A DNA stretch of 59,360 nt. It comes from Clostridia bacterium. GTDB taxonomy: Bacteria; Bacillota; Clostridia; Oscillospirales; Acutalibacteraceae. The notes beneath the pieces are model-generated. The model was given only the letters and a program-made list of their open reading frames with translations, did not search any database and had not been told where the DNA came from. Location: the NCBI GenBank assembly GCA_017546665.1, contig JAFYSE010000018.1, forward strand, positions 1 to 59,360, in the 5' to 3' direction. Made by a program: the position numbers and the translations under genes. Below are positions 46,609 to 56,467 of this stretch, piece after piece (position 1 is the stretch's first letter; each line of letters begins with the position of its first letter).

Positions 46609-47766
46609 ATGACACGAATTGAAAAAAAGAAGAATTTTATAATAAATGTTGTTTATGCCACGGTGATACTCGCACTTTTTTATTTGTTCTTTAAATATGT
46701 GTTTGGTGCAGTGTTACCAATCATAGTTGCAGTTATCGTTGCATATGCTTTACAACGACCCGTAAACTTTATATGCAAAAAGACACCCCTCAAAAAAGGT
46801 CTTGTTTCTGCTGTGACCGTTTTAATGAGCTTTCTTGGAATGTTCTCAGTTGTTGTTCTTTTATTTGTTTGGTTATTTTCAGAATTCAAGGGCTTTGTTC
46901 AATATCTCATAATCCGATTTGAGGACTTGCCTACTTTTGTCGCAGAAATAGAAAGTTACATTGTTACTCTTGTTTCTATTCTTCCCGAAAAAGTGTCAGC
47001 TCCTGCTATTTCATTCATTCATGAAAAGCTTAATACCCTCATAAGTGGTACGCCATCCCTTTCCGTGCCTGATTTTGATTTTTCTCTTTTCTCTGCACCA
47101 CTTTCGGGAATGTGGCAAACAGCAAAGCAAATCCCTACAACCTTAGTTTCGGTTGTTGTAAGCATTGTTGCAAGTTGTTTTATTACCGCTGATTTTGACA
47201 CCTTCAAAAGATTGGTTTTAGGCTTATTCCGTGAAGAAACAAGAGATAAAATAATTCGTTCAAAAAGACTTTTAGTTCCATCCTTGGGCAAATATGCCAA
47301 GGCTTACGGGTTAATTATCAGTATTACATTTACAGAATTATGTATCGGCTTATTCACTCTCCAGCTTCTCGGCATATATAATAACGGATATATTTTTATT
47401 ATCGCTGCAATTACTGCAATCGTAGATATTGTTCCTGTTTTGGGTACGGGTACAATCGTTATCCCTTGGGCAGTTTATAATCTGTTTACAGGAAACTATT
47501 CCCTTGCAATCGGCTTATTTGTAATATATATTTGTATTACGGTTATTAGACAGGTGATTGAACCAAAAATGGTTGCAAGTCAGTTGGGAATCCCTGCATT
47601 CCTTACAATCACCTCAATGTTTATCGGCTCACAGATTTTTGGCGTTATCGGCATTTTCATCCTTCCGCTTACAATAGTTATGCTTAAACTGTTAAACGAC
47701 GAAGGAATTATTAATATTTTGCATTATCCAAAAGAAGAAATAACTGAAGGAGATGAGAAAAAATGA
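46609..47766 (+). CDS. AI-2E family transporter (PerM/YdiK)
   Basis: A 385-residue membrane protein with about eight helices and a long extracytoplasmic loop between helices 3 and 4 (about 90-180). The late motif VPVLGTGTIVIPWA and PKMVASQLGIP are family hallmarks. Members export small molecules or act as ion antiporters; the name AI-2E is historical. It overlaps the CpsB gene by 4 bases. Confidence 0.88.
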   Translation: MTRIEKKKNFIINVVYATVILALFYLFFKYVFGAVLPIIVAVIVAYALQRPVNFICKKTPLKKGLVSAVTVLMSFLGMFSVVVLLFVWLFSEFKGFVQYLIIRFEDLPTFVAEIESYIVTLVSILPEKVSAPAISFIHEKLNTLISGTPSLSVPDFDFSLFSAPLSGMWQTAKQIPTTLVSVVVSIVASCFITADFDTFKRLVLGLFREETRDKIIRSKRLLVPSLGKYAKAYGLIISITFTELCIGLFTLQLLGIYNNGYIFIIAAITAIVDIVPVLGTGTIVIPWAVYNLFTGNYSLAIGLFVIYICITVIRQVIEPKMVASQLGIPAFLTITSMFIGSQIFGVIGIFILPLTIVMLKLLNDEGIINILHYPKEEITEGDEKK

Positions 47767-48485
47767 TAGATATTCACAGTCATGTTCTATTCGATATCGA
47801 TGACGGTGCACACGACATTGAAGAATCTATAGAAATGTGTCGCGACGCATACGAAAATGGTTGCAAGACCTTGGTTCTCACCCCCCACTTTTTCGACTTT
47901 AAGCATATCCAAAGTTTTGTAAAAGAACGAAATCACAAGATTGATATTCTCAAACATGCCTTAAGAGAAGAAGAAATTCCCCTTAACATTCTTTCGGGAG
48001 CCGAGCTTTTTCTTTCAAACAAAATTTTAACTGCTGACAACCTTGATGATTTAACAATTAACGACTCAAGATATATGTTGTGCGAAATGCCCCTTGGGCC
48101 ATTCGAAACTGACAATGTCTTAATGTGGTTTGATGAGCTTCTTGACAGAGGATACACCCCCATCTTAGCACATCCCGAAAGATACGTTGTGCTACATCAA
48201 GATTTCTCACTCATTGATGAAATTCTTGACCGTCCAATTCTTTTGCAAGTTAACATCGACAGTATAAATGGCAAAAACGGACGTGGTCCACAAAAAATGG
48301 CAATAGATATGATAACTCGCAAATTTGCAACTCTTATTGCCAGTGATGCTCACGACCCAATATATCGTCATACAAGGTTAAATCAAAAACTTGAAGAAAT
48401 TCCCGACGAGATTACTGCAGACGATATTCGCTTGTGCCTTGAACAAACCCCATTAAAAATTATTAATAACCAAGACATTTTATAA
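47763..48485 (+). CDS. CpsB/YwqE-type tyrosine-protein phosphatase (PHP)
   Basis: A 240-residue PHP-domain phosphatase. Metal ligands: DIHSHVLFDIDDGA (4-17), TPHFF, GAELF, ILAHPERY and ASDAHDPIYR. These manganese-dependent enzymes dephosphorylate the BY-kinase of capsule/exopolysaccharide systems. No kinase or polysaccharide genes are in this window. Confidence 0.9.
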   Translation: MIDIHSHVLFDIDDGAHDIEESIEMCRDAYENGCKTLVLTPHFFDFKHIQSFVKERNHKIDILKHALREEEIPLNILSGAELFLSNKILTADNLDDLTINDSRYMLCEMPLGPFETDNVLMWFDELLDRGYTPILAHPERYVVLHQDFSLIDEILDRPILLQVNIDSINGKNGRGPQKMAIDMITRKFATLIASDAHDPIYRHTRLNQKLEEIPDEITADDIRLCLEQTPLKIINNQDIL

Positions 48486-48493
48486 TACTTAAC

Positions 48494-48544
48494 AAAAAAC
48501 ACCTCACAAGGGAACTCCTTTGCGAGGTGTTTTTCTTATTTTGT
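48494..48544. terminator. Convergent terminator
   Basis: AAAAAACACCTC pairs with GAGGTGTTTTT, with an inner CAAGG/CCTTTG extension. It serves both cpsB and the convergent LRR-dockerin gene. Confidence 0.85.
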
Positions 48545-48548
48545 CTAA

Positions 48549-50747
48549 TTATAATCCTGCTGCAGTTTTCAAAATCTGACGAGCATCAATAGCGGTAATT
48601 TTACCGTCACCATTAACATCTGCTAAAGCAATTTCCTCATTTGTTGCTGTCTTAATTTCTGCCGCAATCTGTAACACTATACGAGCATCAATGGCAGAAA
48701 TTTTACCATCTCCATTAACATCACCGGGAATTGCAGTTAATAAATTCTCTGTAACAAGGAAGTCGCCAAGTTTTGTTGTCTGGAAAACCAAATAGCCATC
48801 TTCTACAATAGCATTTACATAGGTATATTCATCGCCAGATGCGAAATAAACCTTGCAAGCAGATGCGTCCATTCCACTTGGTACAGCAATTTTTACAGTA
48901 ACTGAACCATTGGGAGAAGCATTTTGACCGTCACTTTCAACGTTAATTGAGTATTTATTTCCATCCTCAGCTTTTGAAACACTTGCTTTAAGTTGGCTAT
49001 TCACAGGAAGAATGTCTTTATTTTCGGTAATAACAATTACACCATTTCTTTCATCCTTAATTGTAATGCCCATATAGTCATATTTTATCTCATTAGCCTT
49101 TACATAGCCTTCTGCAAAAGTATCTGCCTGAACATAAACTGTAAGTTTTTCCGATGCTGCAAAAGCCCAGTCTCCAATAGCTGTTACACTGGCAGGAACA
49201 GTAATTGTGCTAAGATTGTCACAGTCGTAGAAAGCGTAAGTTCCTATTTTATTTACATTGCTAGAAAGCTTAATCTCCACAAGGTTTTTGCATCCATAGA
49301 AAGCATAATCGCTAATTACTTTTTCATTGTTTGCAACATTCAATGTGCTTGCTGTGTTTGAAATCGGGCAACAAATAATTCTGCTACCATCCTTACTGTA
49401 AAGCATACCGTTTTTTGCAGAATAGTTAGCGTTATCCGTTGCAACTGAAATATTCTTCAGGGCTGTACAGTTTCTAAACGCACCATCGTAAATTCCGCTT
49501 ACGCTGCTTGGGATATTGATTTCTGTTAAATTTTTACAATCAAAAAAAGCATCTTCTGCAATGGCTTTTGTTCCTGAAGGAACAGAAAATACTCCTGACA
49601 CAGAGTTTCTTACCTTTATAAGATGATTTCCAATGCTAAGTGTGTTATTTTTCCAATTCGCACTTGTGCTGTAATATTTAGTTGAGCCAAATGCATTTTG
49701 ACCGATTAATTTTACGCTATCTGCAATAGTAATACTTGAAAGTGATGTGCAACCTTGGAAAGCAGCCTTACCGATTTCCTCAACACCACTATTTATTTTA
49801 ACAGTTTCCAAAGAAGTACATGCACTATATGCACCTATGCCAATTCTTTTTATGTTTCCGGAAATTGTAACACTCTTTAAAGCCTTGCATCCTGTAAAGG
49901 TCCATTTTGCAATCTCGTTAACCTTTGATGGAATATTAATTGTCTGGAGCTTATCACAATGGTCAAAGGCAGACTGTCCTATAACTGTGATACTTTCAGG
50001 AAGATACAATGATTTGATTCCATCACAGTTGTAGAATGCATATTCGCCAACAGAAACTACACCATTTGGAATGGTAACGCTTGTAAGCTTATCGCACCAA
50101 TAGAAAGCCTCACCTGCAATAGTTTTTGTTCCCGCTTTAACAGAAAAACTGCCTGATTTTCTAAGGTCAACACATATAAGATGCTTGCCTATATAAAGAG
50201 CACCATCCGTCCATGTGCTTGTATCAAAAAGAAGCTCTGATTCGGGTAAAGTGGGGTCTTCTCTTTCGTATTGAGGGAGTAATGGCATTACCTTTGTGTC
50301 GTAAAGAATATTTCTGCCAATATAATTTATAGAATCCGGAAGATTAATTGTTTTAAGATTACTACAATTAAAAAACGCACCTTCTTCAATGCATTCTAAT
50401 CCTTCGGAAAGCACAACCTCATTAAGACCGGAGCACAAATTGAATGCATATCTGCCGATTTTCTTTACCGATGCAGGAATTTCAACACTTCTTAAATCCT
50501 TGTTTCCGGCAGATTCTTCCGTATCAAAAAAGGCATATTCCCCTATCTCAGTAACTGTATAACCATCAAGAGATGATGGAATCACTAAATTACGTGTACT
50601 ACCTGTATATTTTGTAATTACACAACTTTTTTCTGTTTCGGAAATTACCTCATATTCGTAATTTCCGCTAGTTTTAGCCATAACTGTTATGGACAATACT
50701 GATATTACAAGCACAACTGCCAGGGCTATTGCAAGATACTTTTTCAT
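48549..50747 (-). CDS. Secreted BspA-like leucine-rich repeat protein with dockerin
   Basis: About 732 residues. A signal peptide (MKKYLAIALAVVLVISVLS) begins at ATG 50747 after GGGAGG; the frame runs on to 50852 without a ribosome site. At least fifteen LRR_5/BspA units follow (pattern IGEYAFxxCxxLxxIxIPxSV), in two blocks separated by a non-repeat linker. The last 65 residues are a type-I dockerin: two DVNGDGKI(S/T)AIDAR calcium loops. Dockerins dock to cohesins on the cell surface or a cellulosome. BspA repeats bind host or bacterial surfaces, so this may be an adhesin or glycan-binding protein. Confidence 0.9.
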   Translation of the reverse strand: MKKYLAIALAVVLVISVLSITVMAKTSGNYEYEVISETEKSCVITKYTGSTRNLVIPSSLDGYTVTEIGEYAFFDTEESAGNKDLRSVEIPASVKKIGRYAFNLCSGLNEVVLSEGLECIEEGAFFNCSNLKTINLPDSINYIGRNILYDTKVMPLLPQYEREDPTLPESELLFDTSTWTDGALYIGKHLICVDLRKSGSFSVKAGTKTIAGEAFYWCDKLTSVTIPNGVVSVGEYAFYNCDGIKSLYLPESITVIGQSAFDHCDKLQTINIPSKVNEIAKWTFTGCKALKSVTISGNIKRIGIGAYSACTSLETVKINSGVEEIGKAAFQGCTSLSSITIADSVKLIGQNAFGSTKYYSTSANWKNNTLSIGNHLIKVRNSVSGVFSVPSGTKAIAEDAFFDCKNLTEINIPSSVSGIYDGAFRNCTALKNISVATDNANYSAKNGMLYSKDGSRIICCPISNTASTLNVANNEKVISDYAFYGCKNLVEIKLSSNVNKIGTYAFYDCDNLSTITVPASVTAIGDWAFAASEKLTVYVQADTFAEGYVKANEIKYDYMGITIKDERNGVIVITENKDILPVNSQLKASVSKAEDGNKYSINVESDGQNASPNGSVTVKIAVPSGMDASACKVYFASGDEYTYVNAIVEDGYLVFQTTKLGDFLVTENLLTAIPGDVNGDGKISAIDARIVLQIAAEIKTATNEEIALADVNGDGKITAIDARQILKTAAGL

Positions 50748-50787
50748 ATAGTAAAAACCTCCCGTATTCATGCAATCTATAAAGTTA

Positions 50788-50816
50788 ATTAAATCATACA
50801 ACGAACTGTTTGTCAA
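50788..50816 (-). promoter_or_regulatory. Promoter of the LRR-dockerin gene
   Basis: Minus-strand TTGACA (50816-50811, perfect) and TTTAAT (50793-50788), 17-nt spacer with TG one base before the -10 box. Confidence 0.7.
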
Positions 50817-50829
50817 GAAAGCCACAGAC

Positions 50830-50855
50830 GAAAAAACGGTGCTCAGAAGCACCGT
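50830..50855 (-). terminator. Terminator of the small dockerin gene
   Basis: ACGGTGCT pairs with AGCACCGT (8 bp, 4-nt loop), then six T on the minus strand. Confidence 0.85.
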
Positions 50856-50871
50856 CTGTATTTCGTTTTAT

Positions 50872-51195
50872 TTATTGTTCTGCTGCAATTTTCAAAATCT
50901 CACGAGCATCATAAGCTGTGATTTTACCATCACCGTTAAAGTCACAAAGTTTAATATCTGCACTTTTAGGTGTAATTACTTCTGCGGCTGCCTGTATAGC
51001 CAATCTTGCATCATAAGCGCTGATTTTACCGTCTCTGTTATAATCCCCTTTACTATAACCGGCATTTACAATATCATCCCATGAAATTTCGTCGCTTCCG
51101 TTTCCTCCACCAACACCGGGGCTGTTTGCAAAAGCAATAACAGAAGTTGAAACAAGCATAACCAACACCAAAACAAGAGCAAGTACTTTTTTCAT
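50872..51195 (-). CDS. Small secreted dockerin-only protein
   Basis: About 107 residues. A signal peptide (MKKVLALVLVLVMLVSTS) starts at ATG 51195 after AAAGGTGAT; the frame upstream to 51279 has no ribosome site. After a short Gly/Ser linker the whole mature protein is one type-I dockerin with two calcium loops (DYNRDGKISAYDAR and DFNGDGKITAYDAR), close to the dockerin of the neighbouring LRR protein. It carries no catalytic or binding module, so it could be a competitor, adaptor or plug for cohesins. Confidence 0.85.
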   Translation of the reverse strand: MKKVLALVLVLVMLVSTSVIAFANSPGVGGGNGSDEISWDDIVNAGYSKGDYNRDGKISAYDARLAIQAAAEVITPKSADIKLCDFNGDGKITAYDAREILKIAAEQ

Positions 51196-51234
51196 ATTTA
51201 TCACCTTTCCGTTAACTATTTTTTCTACACACAT

Positions 51235-51264
51235 ATTAAACCACATTTTTATATGCCTTGTCAA
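51235..51264 (-). promoter_or_regulatory. Promoter of the small dockerin gene
   Basis: Minus-strand TTGACA (51264-51259, perfect) and TTTAAT (51240-51235), 18-nt spacer. The same hexamers as at the LRR-dockerin promoter. Confidence 0.65.
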
Positions 51265-51300
51265 GTCAACCGACAACACAAGCTACAAATTGACATTTAA

Positions 51301-52197
51301 TCACATCTTACTTTTGAAGAAATCTGTTATGTCTGTGTTTGCTTGTTCGCCATATATTGAAAATGGGTCAACAACATTGAATACATGACCGAGATATTTT
51401 CCATCTAACTGCCCTGTAAAATTGCAGAAACGAAACTCCACCTGATTCTTTCTGAAAATATCTGCAAGAATTGGCGCTTGCTTTTTAAGAAGTCCATCCC
51501 CCTCTGCTGTGAGGATATGAAATGGTGGAAATTTATCGGTTACAAGATTTTTAACCATCATATATTTCTTGAATTTACTGTTTTTCCAATCATCACCCAA
51601 AAGCACGGGTACATTTACATTCATTAAGAAATTAGGAGTTAAAAGGTCTATAGCTGGACAAATTGCAGAAACTGCCTTGAAATTATATCCGACATAACTT
51701 ACTCCAAAATCCTTTTGCATATCCTCATTAAGATTGATTGCAGTCGTAACACACACAAAATGTCCACCTGCAGAGTCGCCTGCAAGGAAGATATTGTCCA
51801 TATCAGCAGGGTAATTCTTCAAATTTTGTCCCAACCAAGTAAGTGCTGCAAAAATGTCGCGAATCTGGTCGTCAAAGAATACTTCTCCTGCAAGACGATA
51901 GTTGATTGATGCAACTAAAAAGCCCTTTCGTGCAAGTTTTAAACAAAAATACTTGTTAATTTCCTTGTAGCCATACATCCATCCGCCGCCGTGAATATCA
52001 ATAATTACCGGAAGTTTTTCTGTTGTGCCTTCGGGGTAATAAATATCAAGAAGATGACCTTTATGTCCATCATTTATGTAAGGAATATCAAGAATTTGCT
52101 CTAATCCTTGTGGCTCGGTCTGACTTGCAATTCTCTTTGCATCATTCTTTCCTGTATTTTCCCAGTTTTTTTCTAATATTGGCTTAAAAATATACAT
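51301..52197 (-). CDS. Alpha/beta-hydrolase esterase (HSL/BD-FAE type)
   Basis: A 298-residue cytosolic esterase. The oxyanion motif is DIHGGGWMYG and the nucleophile motif is AGDSAGGHF. A C-terminal His lies in GHVFNV. Members hydrolyse short acyl esters, for example acetylated sugars. It is last in the run from rny/ymdB and lies 19 nt after the TIM-barrel gene. Confidence 0.87.
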   Translation of the reverse strand: MYIFKPILEKNWENTGKNDAKRIASQTEPQGLEQILDIPYINDGHKGHLLDIYYPEGTTEKLPVIIDIHGGGWMYGYKEINKYFCLKLARKGFLVASINYRLAGEVFFDDQIRDIFAALTWLGQNLKNYPADMDNIFLAGDSAGGHFVCVTTAINLNEDMQKDFGVSYVGYNFKAVSAICPAIDLLTPNFLMNVNVPVLLGDDWKNSKFKKYMMVKNLVTDKFPPFHILTAEGDGLLKKQAPILADIFRKNQVEFRFCNFTGQLDGKYLGHVFNVVDPFSIYGEQANTDITDFFKSKM

Positions 52198-52216
52198 AAA
52201 CTCTTACCTCTACTTT

Positions 52217-52876
52217 TTAAGGGTGTGGATTACCATTTCTATAAGCATCCATAATATCACGAAAAACCTCACCATTTGATGGTGGAGTCCAAGTTATGGC
52301 ATCTGCTCCCGCTTCAATAGTTGCTCTTATGCTTTCTTCTGTTGGTCCACCTGTTGCCATTATAGGTACTGTTGGAAATTCTTTTCTAATTTTTGTCACT
52401 AATTCAGGAGTCCTTGCTGCCGCTGAAACATTAAGAATCTGCGCTCCTGCATCCAATCTAGCCTGAATATCATCTTCTTTAACAATGGTAATTACAATGG
52501 GCAAATCAACAACATTTGCTACCTCTTTTATGCTTTCATTGGTTGTTGGGGCATTAAGCACAACCCCTGTTGCACCTTGATATTCTGCGTGACGTGCAAG
52601 GTTGATTACTCGCTCTCCCTTGGTAAGTCCACCACCAACACCTACAAAAACAGGACAGTCCGCCGCCATCATAACTGCTTGTGTTATAACCGGTTGTGGC
52701 GTAAACGGATAAACTGCAATTACAGCATCAGCATTACAGTTTCTTATAATGCTAACATCCGTTGAGAAAACAATGGACTTAATTACTCTGCCAAAAATTT
52801 TCATTCCCGGACAATTATAAATTACTTTTGGAACATCAATTCTAAAATCTCTTAAATATCCTTTAACCTCGTTCAT
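52217..52876 (-). CDS. TIM-barrel protein of unknown function
   Basis: A 219-residue (beta/alpha)8 protein. Visible features are VGVGGGLTKGER, TGVVLNAPT, AGAQILNVSAAA and MATGGPTEESIRATIEAGADAI, the last resembling a phosphate-binding barrel end. The pattern is widespread in Firmicutes and usually annotated only as a hydrolase or hypothetical protein. No specific function can be assigned. It is 19 nt after recG. Confidence 0.7.
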   Translation of the reverse strand: MNEVKGYLRDFRIDVPKVIYNCPGMKIFGRVIKSIVFSTDVSIIRNCNADAVIAVYPFTPQPVITQAVMMAADCPVFVGVGGGLTKGERVINLARHAEYQGATGVVLNAPTTNESIKEVANVVDLPIVITIVKEDDIQARLDAGAQILNVSAAARTPELVTKIRKEFPTVPIMATGGPTEESIRATIEAGADAITWTPPSNGEVFRDIMDAYRNGNPHP

Positions 52877-52895
52877 AATAACATCCCTTGTTTTA

Positions 52896-54947
52896 CTAAA
52901 TCGTGTTTGCTGCGTTTGTCGCTTGCAAATTCTGAATTTTTCTTGTTACTAACTTGCCAACCGGACGATATTCTTCTCTTTTTATAAGCCTATCTTCTTC
53001 CATTATCTTCATAGCAAGTTGCTGTGTTTGTGTAAGAATTTTTGTATCCGTAAGAATATCGGCTATTTTCAATTTTGGCAGACCGTGTTGCCTTGTGCCA
53101 AAGAAATCACCCGGACCACGAAGTCGTAAATCCTCATCGGCAATTTTAAAGCCATCGGTAGTTTCACACATAATTCTCATTCTTGCCTTTGCCTCATCAC
53201 CCTTGGCATCCGTTACAAGAATACAAGAAGATTTTGCCTGACCCCTACCAACACGACCACGCAACTGATGAAGTTGAGAAAGTCCGAATCTTTCTGCGTT
53301 TTCAACAACCATTATAACTGCATTTGGTACATCAACGCCAACCTCAATAACAACTGTTGAAATTAAAAGTTGAGTTTCTCCGTTTTTAAAGTTCAACATA
53401 ACTTCGTCTTTTTTCTTTGGTGTCATTTTGCCGTGAAGCAAATCTAATTTATATCCGTTAAATGGCACTTGTGCTTTTTTGTAATATTCCTCTGCTGACA
53501 TTATGCCCTGCATCATTTCACTTTCTTCAACAAGAGGACAGACAATATATGCCTGATACCCTTCGTCAAGGTGTTTTCTGATAAAATCAAACATTGAGCC
53601 CCGTTTTGCAGATGTGACGGAATATGTGTCAATCTTTTGTCTGCCTGGTGGCAATTCATCAAGAATGGAAACATTCAAATCTCCAAAGAAAATAAGAGCA
53701 AGAGTTCGAGGAATGGGAGTTGCACTCATAACATAAACGTGTGGATTTTCACCCTTACTGCAAAGACCCGTTCTCTGTTTTACTCCAAATCTGTGTTGTT
53801 CGTCAGTAATTACAAGACCTAATCTCTGGAACTCAACATCCTCCTGAATAAGAGCATGAGTACCTATAATCAAGTCAATCTCACCCTTTTTAAGTCTTTC
53901 TTTTATTTCTTTCTTGTCCTTTGCCTTTGTGCTACCAACTAATAAATCACATTTTATTTCTGTGCCATCAAACAACTTTGTAAAGGTTTCAAAATGTTGC
54001 GTTGCCAACACTTCTGTTGGTGCCATAAGTGCGGATTGCATACCGTTTTTTGAGGATGAATATACAATGGCCGCTGCAACTGCAGTTTTACCACTACCAA
54101 CATCACCTTGTAAAAGTCTATTCATTTGTTTGCCCTTTTGCATATCGGCAACAGCTTCTTTTACTGCTCGTTTCTGTGCGTTTGTTGGGGTAAATGGCAA
54201 AAGACCGAAAAACTCTTCCGTATAATCTTTTTGGACAATATTTTTTGTCTTTACTTCTTTATTCTCATTTTTTAATGAAAGTAAACTCAACTGCAAAATA
54301 AAAAGCTCATCGAAAATCAGTCTTTCCCTTGCCTTTTGCAAGTCTTCATCATTTTTTGGAAAATGTATATTTCTTATTGCAGTATCAAGAGAAACAAGAT
54401 TATATTCTTCTACAATTTCACTTGGAAGATATTCGGGAATATTTTCAATCTTTTCCAAAGCGTTCTGTACTGCTGACTGAATTGTTTTTGAAGTTATTTT
54501 TTTGTTCTGTGGATAAATAGGCTTGATTTCAACACTTTGTGTTGACTTTATGAACATAGGAGAAACCATTTCTCTTGCCGAAAATTTTCCAAGGGTTATT
54601 TTGCCAAAAAATAGGTACTCTTCACCACTTTTCAGCATTTTGTCAATGTATTTATTGTTAAAAAATGTTGCAGCAACAACATCGTCCCCATCAGTAATAG
54701 TGGCTTTTGCAATAAGCATTCCACCACGGACTCTTTCGTTTTTCACAGGGAACATAACTGTTCCTTTAATGCATACATTCTCACCAATCAGGCATTGGGA
54801 AATGGGAAGAATATTACTCCAATCCTCATAAGCACGGGGATAAAAACGCAAAAGTTCCCCGACAGTTGACACACCAACAGAACGGAACGCCAAAGCCTTG
54901 GCTTCCCCAATACCTTTAATGTATCTAATGTCATCGGAGAACTTCAT
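52896..54947 (-). CDS. recG: ATP-dependent DNA helicase RecG
   Basis: A 683-residue helicase. An N-terminal wedge/OB domain (about 1-150) precedes the motor: Walker A GDVGSGKTAVAA, DEQH-type box ITDEQHRFG, SATPIPRTL, and motif VI QLHQLRGRVGRG. It remodels stalled replication forks and branched DNA. It is 22 nt after the SBP gene. Confidence 0.97.
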   Translation of the reverse strand: MKFSDDIRYIKGIGEAKALAFRSVGVSTVGELLRFYPRAYEDWSNILPISQCLIGENVCIKGTVMFPVKNERVRGGMLIAKATITDGDDVVAATFFNNKYIDKMLKSGEEYLFFGKITLGKFSAREMVSPMFIKSTQSVEIKPIYPQNKKITSKTIQSAVQNALEKIENIPEYLPSEIVEEYNLVSLDTAIRNIHFPKNDEDLQKARERLIFDELFILQLSLLSLKNENKEVKTKNIVQKDYTEEFFGLLPFTPTNAQKRAVKEAVADMQKGKQMNRLLQGDVGSGKTAVAAAIVYSSSKNGMQSALMAPTEVLATQHFETFTKLFDGTEIKCDLLVGSTKAKDKKEIKERLKKGEIDLIIGTHALIQEDVEFQRLGLVITDEQHRFGVKQRTGLCSKGENPHVYVMSATPIPRTLALIFFGDLNVSILDELPPGRQKIDTYSVTSAKRGSMFDFIRKHLDEGYQAYIVCPLVEESEMMQGIMSAEEYYKKAQVPFNGYKLDLLHGKMTPKKKDEVMLNFKNGETQLLISTVVIEVGVDVPNAVIMVVENAERFGLSQLHQLRGRVGRGQAKSSCILVTDAKGDEAKARMRIMCETTDGFKIADEDLRLRGPGDFFGTRQHGLPKLKIADILTDTKILTQTQQLAMKIMEEDRLIKREEYRPVGKLVTRKIQNLQATNAANTI

Positions 54948-54969
54948 AATTTCACCTTATTTTTATATG

Positions 54970-56460
54970 TTAAATACCATTATACAAATTAAACGGCATT
55001 TGCTTTAAATTCAACCAGTTAATATCACTTGATAAGACCGTGTATCCCGTTCTAAAAACTACCGGAACAAAGGGATATTCTTCTGCAAAAATCTCATAGT
55101 ATTCCTTTTCGGTAATCTCACCTGCACGATACTTAAAATATTCCGTAGCCGCCTTACCTGACTTGTCTATTCCGGTACTAAGCTTTGTGCCTTCCATAAA
55201 GAATCGGCTAATATCCATTGACCCGTCAAGCTTTATCTCACCAAGATACATATCGTAATTTCCTGATGAAATCCGTTGAGAGTAATCGGCAAAGGACAAA
55301 ACCTGAACATTAATCAAAAAGCCACATTCCTTAAGGGAATCCGCAATATTATATGCGGCAGCAACACGGAATTGGTTATCTTTGTTAACAATGAGAGAAA
55401 GTGCAAGGGTGTATGCACCGTTTGTCTTTGCACTACCGGAATACCTCGTATATCCACATCGGTCAATAATACTATTTGCTAATTGACTATTTCCCTTTGT
55501 TTCAACTTTTGTAACACTACCTGCAATCGTACTTTCAGGAGCAATAGGCAATTTAACTCCAACTGCATGTCCCTGATACGAAGAAAGTGCAATATTGTCA
55601 CTATCTATTTTTGCAGCAATAGCACTTCTTATATATTTGTTCAATGCTCCTCGGTTGCTGTTAAGTCCGAGAAAAACCATATTGCTCAAAGTAATTTTTT
55701 CTGTTGTCCCAACTGAAACCTTATATTGCTCATCGGACAAGTCGCTAAAAAACACATCAACCATTCCAATGTTAAGTGCATCCTCAACACTTTCACGATT
55801 GCTGATTTCAACAAGGGAAATAAATGTATTTCCGTCTGCAACACTTACTAACTTATCTTGAGCAAAGCTATATTTACCACTACCTGCAGGAATTGAAGTT
55901 TTACTGTCTGCTGTACCTTTTTTTACAATGGGGAAATCAAGCTTTCCCGCAACATAAAGGTCTTTAAAATTAAGGTTAAAGCTTACAGTATAATCATCAA
56001 TCACCTGTGGATTAGTAATTCCATCCAGATTATTTCCCCAATAGTAAGATGCCTTTGCAAGGTTAAAGGAATATACCACATCATGAGCATTTATGTTTTC
56101 ATGTCCCTTGCAGGTGATGTTACTTTTAATTCTTACCGTTGCAGTTTTACCGTTTATCTCAATACTATCAGCAATAACGTCTGTTGTATCATAATTGCTA
56201 TCAACAGAAAATAAAGGCTCATAAATAAACATACTTAAATAAATATTTTCGTAACATTCAGCAAAAAACGGATTTATTCCGTCAGTCTTATTATAAGGCA
56301 AAACAACCTTTCCGTCCGTTATGGCAAATGAATTATCTGTGGTTGTTGACTCCTCAGGGGGTTCCGTAGTGCTTTCCTCCACATTTTCCTTACCCTTACA
56401 AGCAGAAAAACACAAGCAGAGACACAAAATTAAAGCTATTAATCTTGTAAGCTTTTTCAT
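54970..56460 (-). CDS. Family 5 ABC solute-binding lipoprotein
   Basis: A 496-residue lipoprotein: signal peptide with lipobox CFSAC (C21), then an acidic Thr/Glu linker. The body matches peptide/opine-binding SBP_bac_5 proteins (NINAHDVVYSFNLAKASYYW). No permease or ATPase genes are adjacent, so it may use a transporter encoded elsewhere or act as a receptor. It is 7 nt downstream of ymdB. Confidence 0.85.
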   Translation of the reverse strand: MKKLTRLIALILCLCLCFSACKGKENVEESTTEPPEESTTTDNSFAITDGKVVLPYNKTDGINPFFAECYENIYLSMFIYEPLFSVDSNYDTTDVIADSIEINGKTATVRIKSNITCKGHENINAHDVVYSFNLAKASYYWGNNLDGITNPQVIDDYTVSFNLNFKDLYVAGKLDFPIVKKGTADSKTSIPAGSGKYSFAQDKLVSVADGNTFISLVEISNRESVEDALNIGMVDVFFSDLSDEQYKVSVGTTEKITLSNMVFLGLNSNRGALNKYIRSAIAAKIDSDNIALSSYQGHAVGVKLPIAPESTIAGSVTKVETKGNSQLANSIIDRCGYTRYSGSAKTNGAYTLALSLIVNKDNQFRVAAAYNIADSLKECGFLINVQVLSFADYSQRISSGNYDMYLGEIKLDGSMDISRFFMEGTKLSTGIDKSGKAATEYFKYRAGEITEKEYYEIFAEEYPFVPVVFRTGYTVLSSDINWLNLKQMPFNLYNGI

Positions 56461-56467
56461 TCACCAC

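Noticed and set aside
48549..50747. Periodic DNA pattern resembling an array
   Set aside because: The period comes from leucine-rich protein repeats of variable length and sequence; there are no CRISPR spacers or cas genes.
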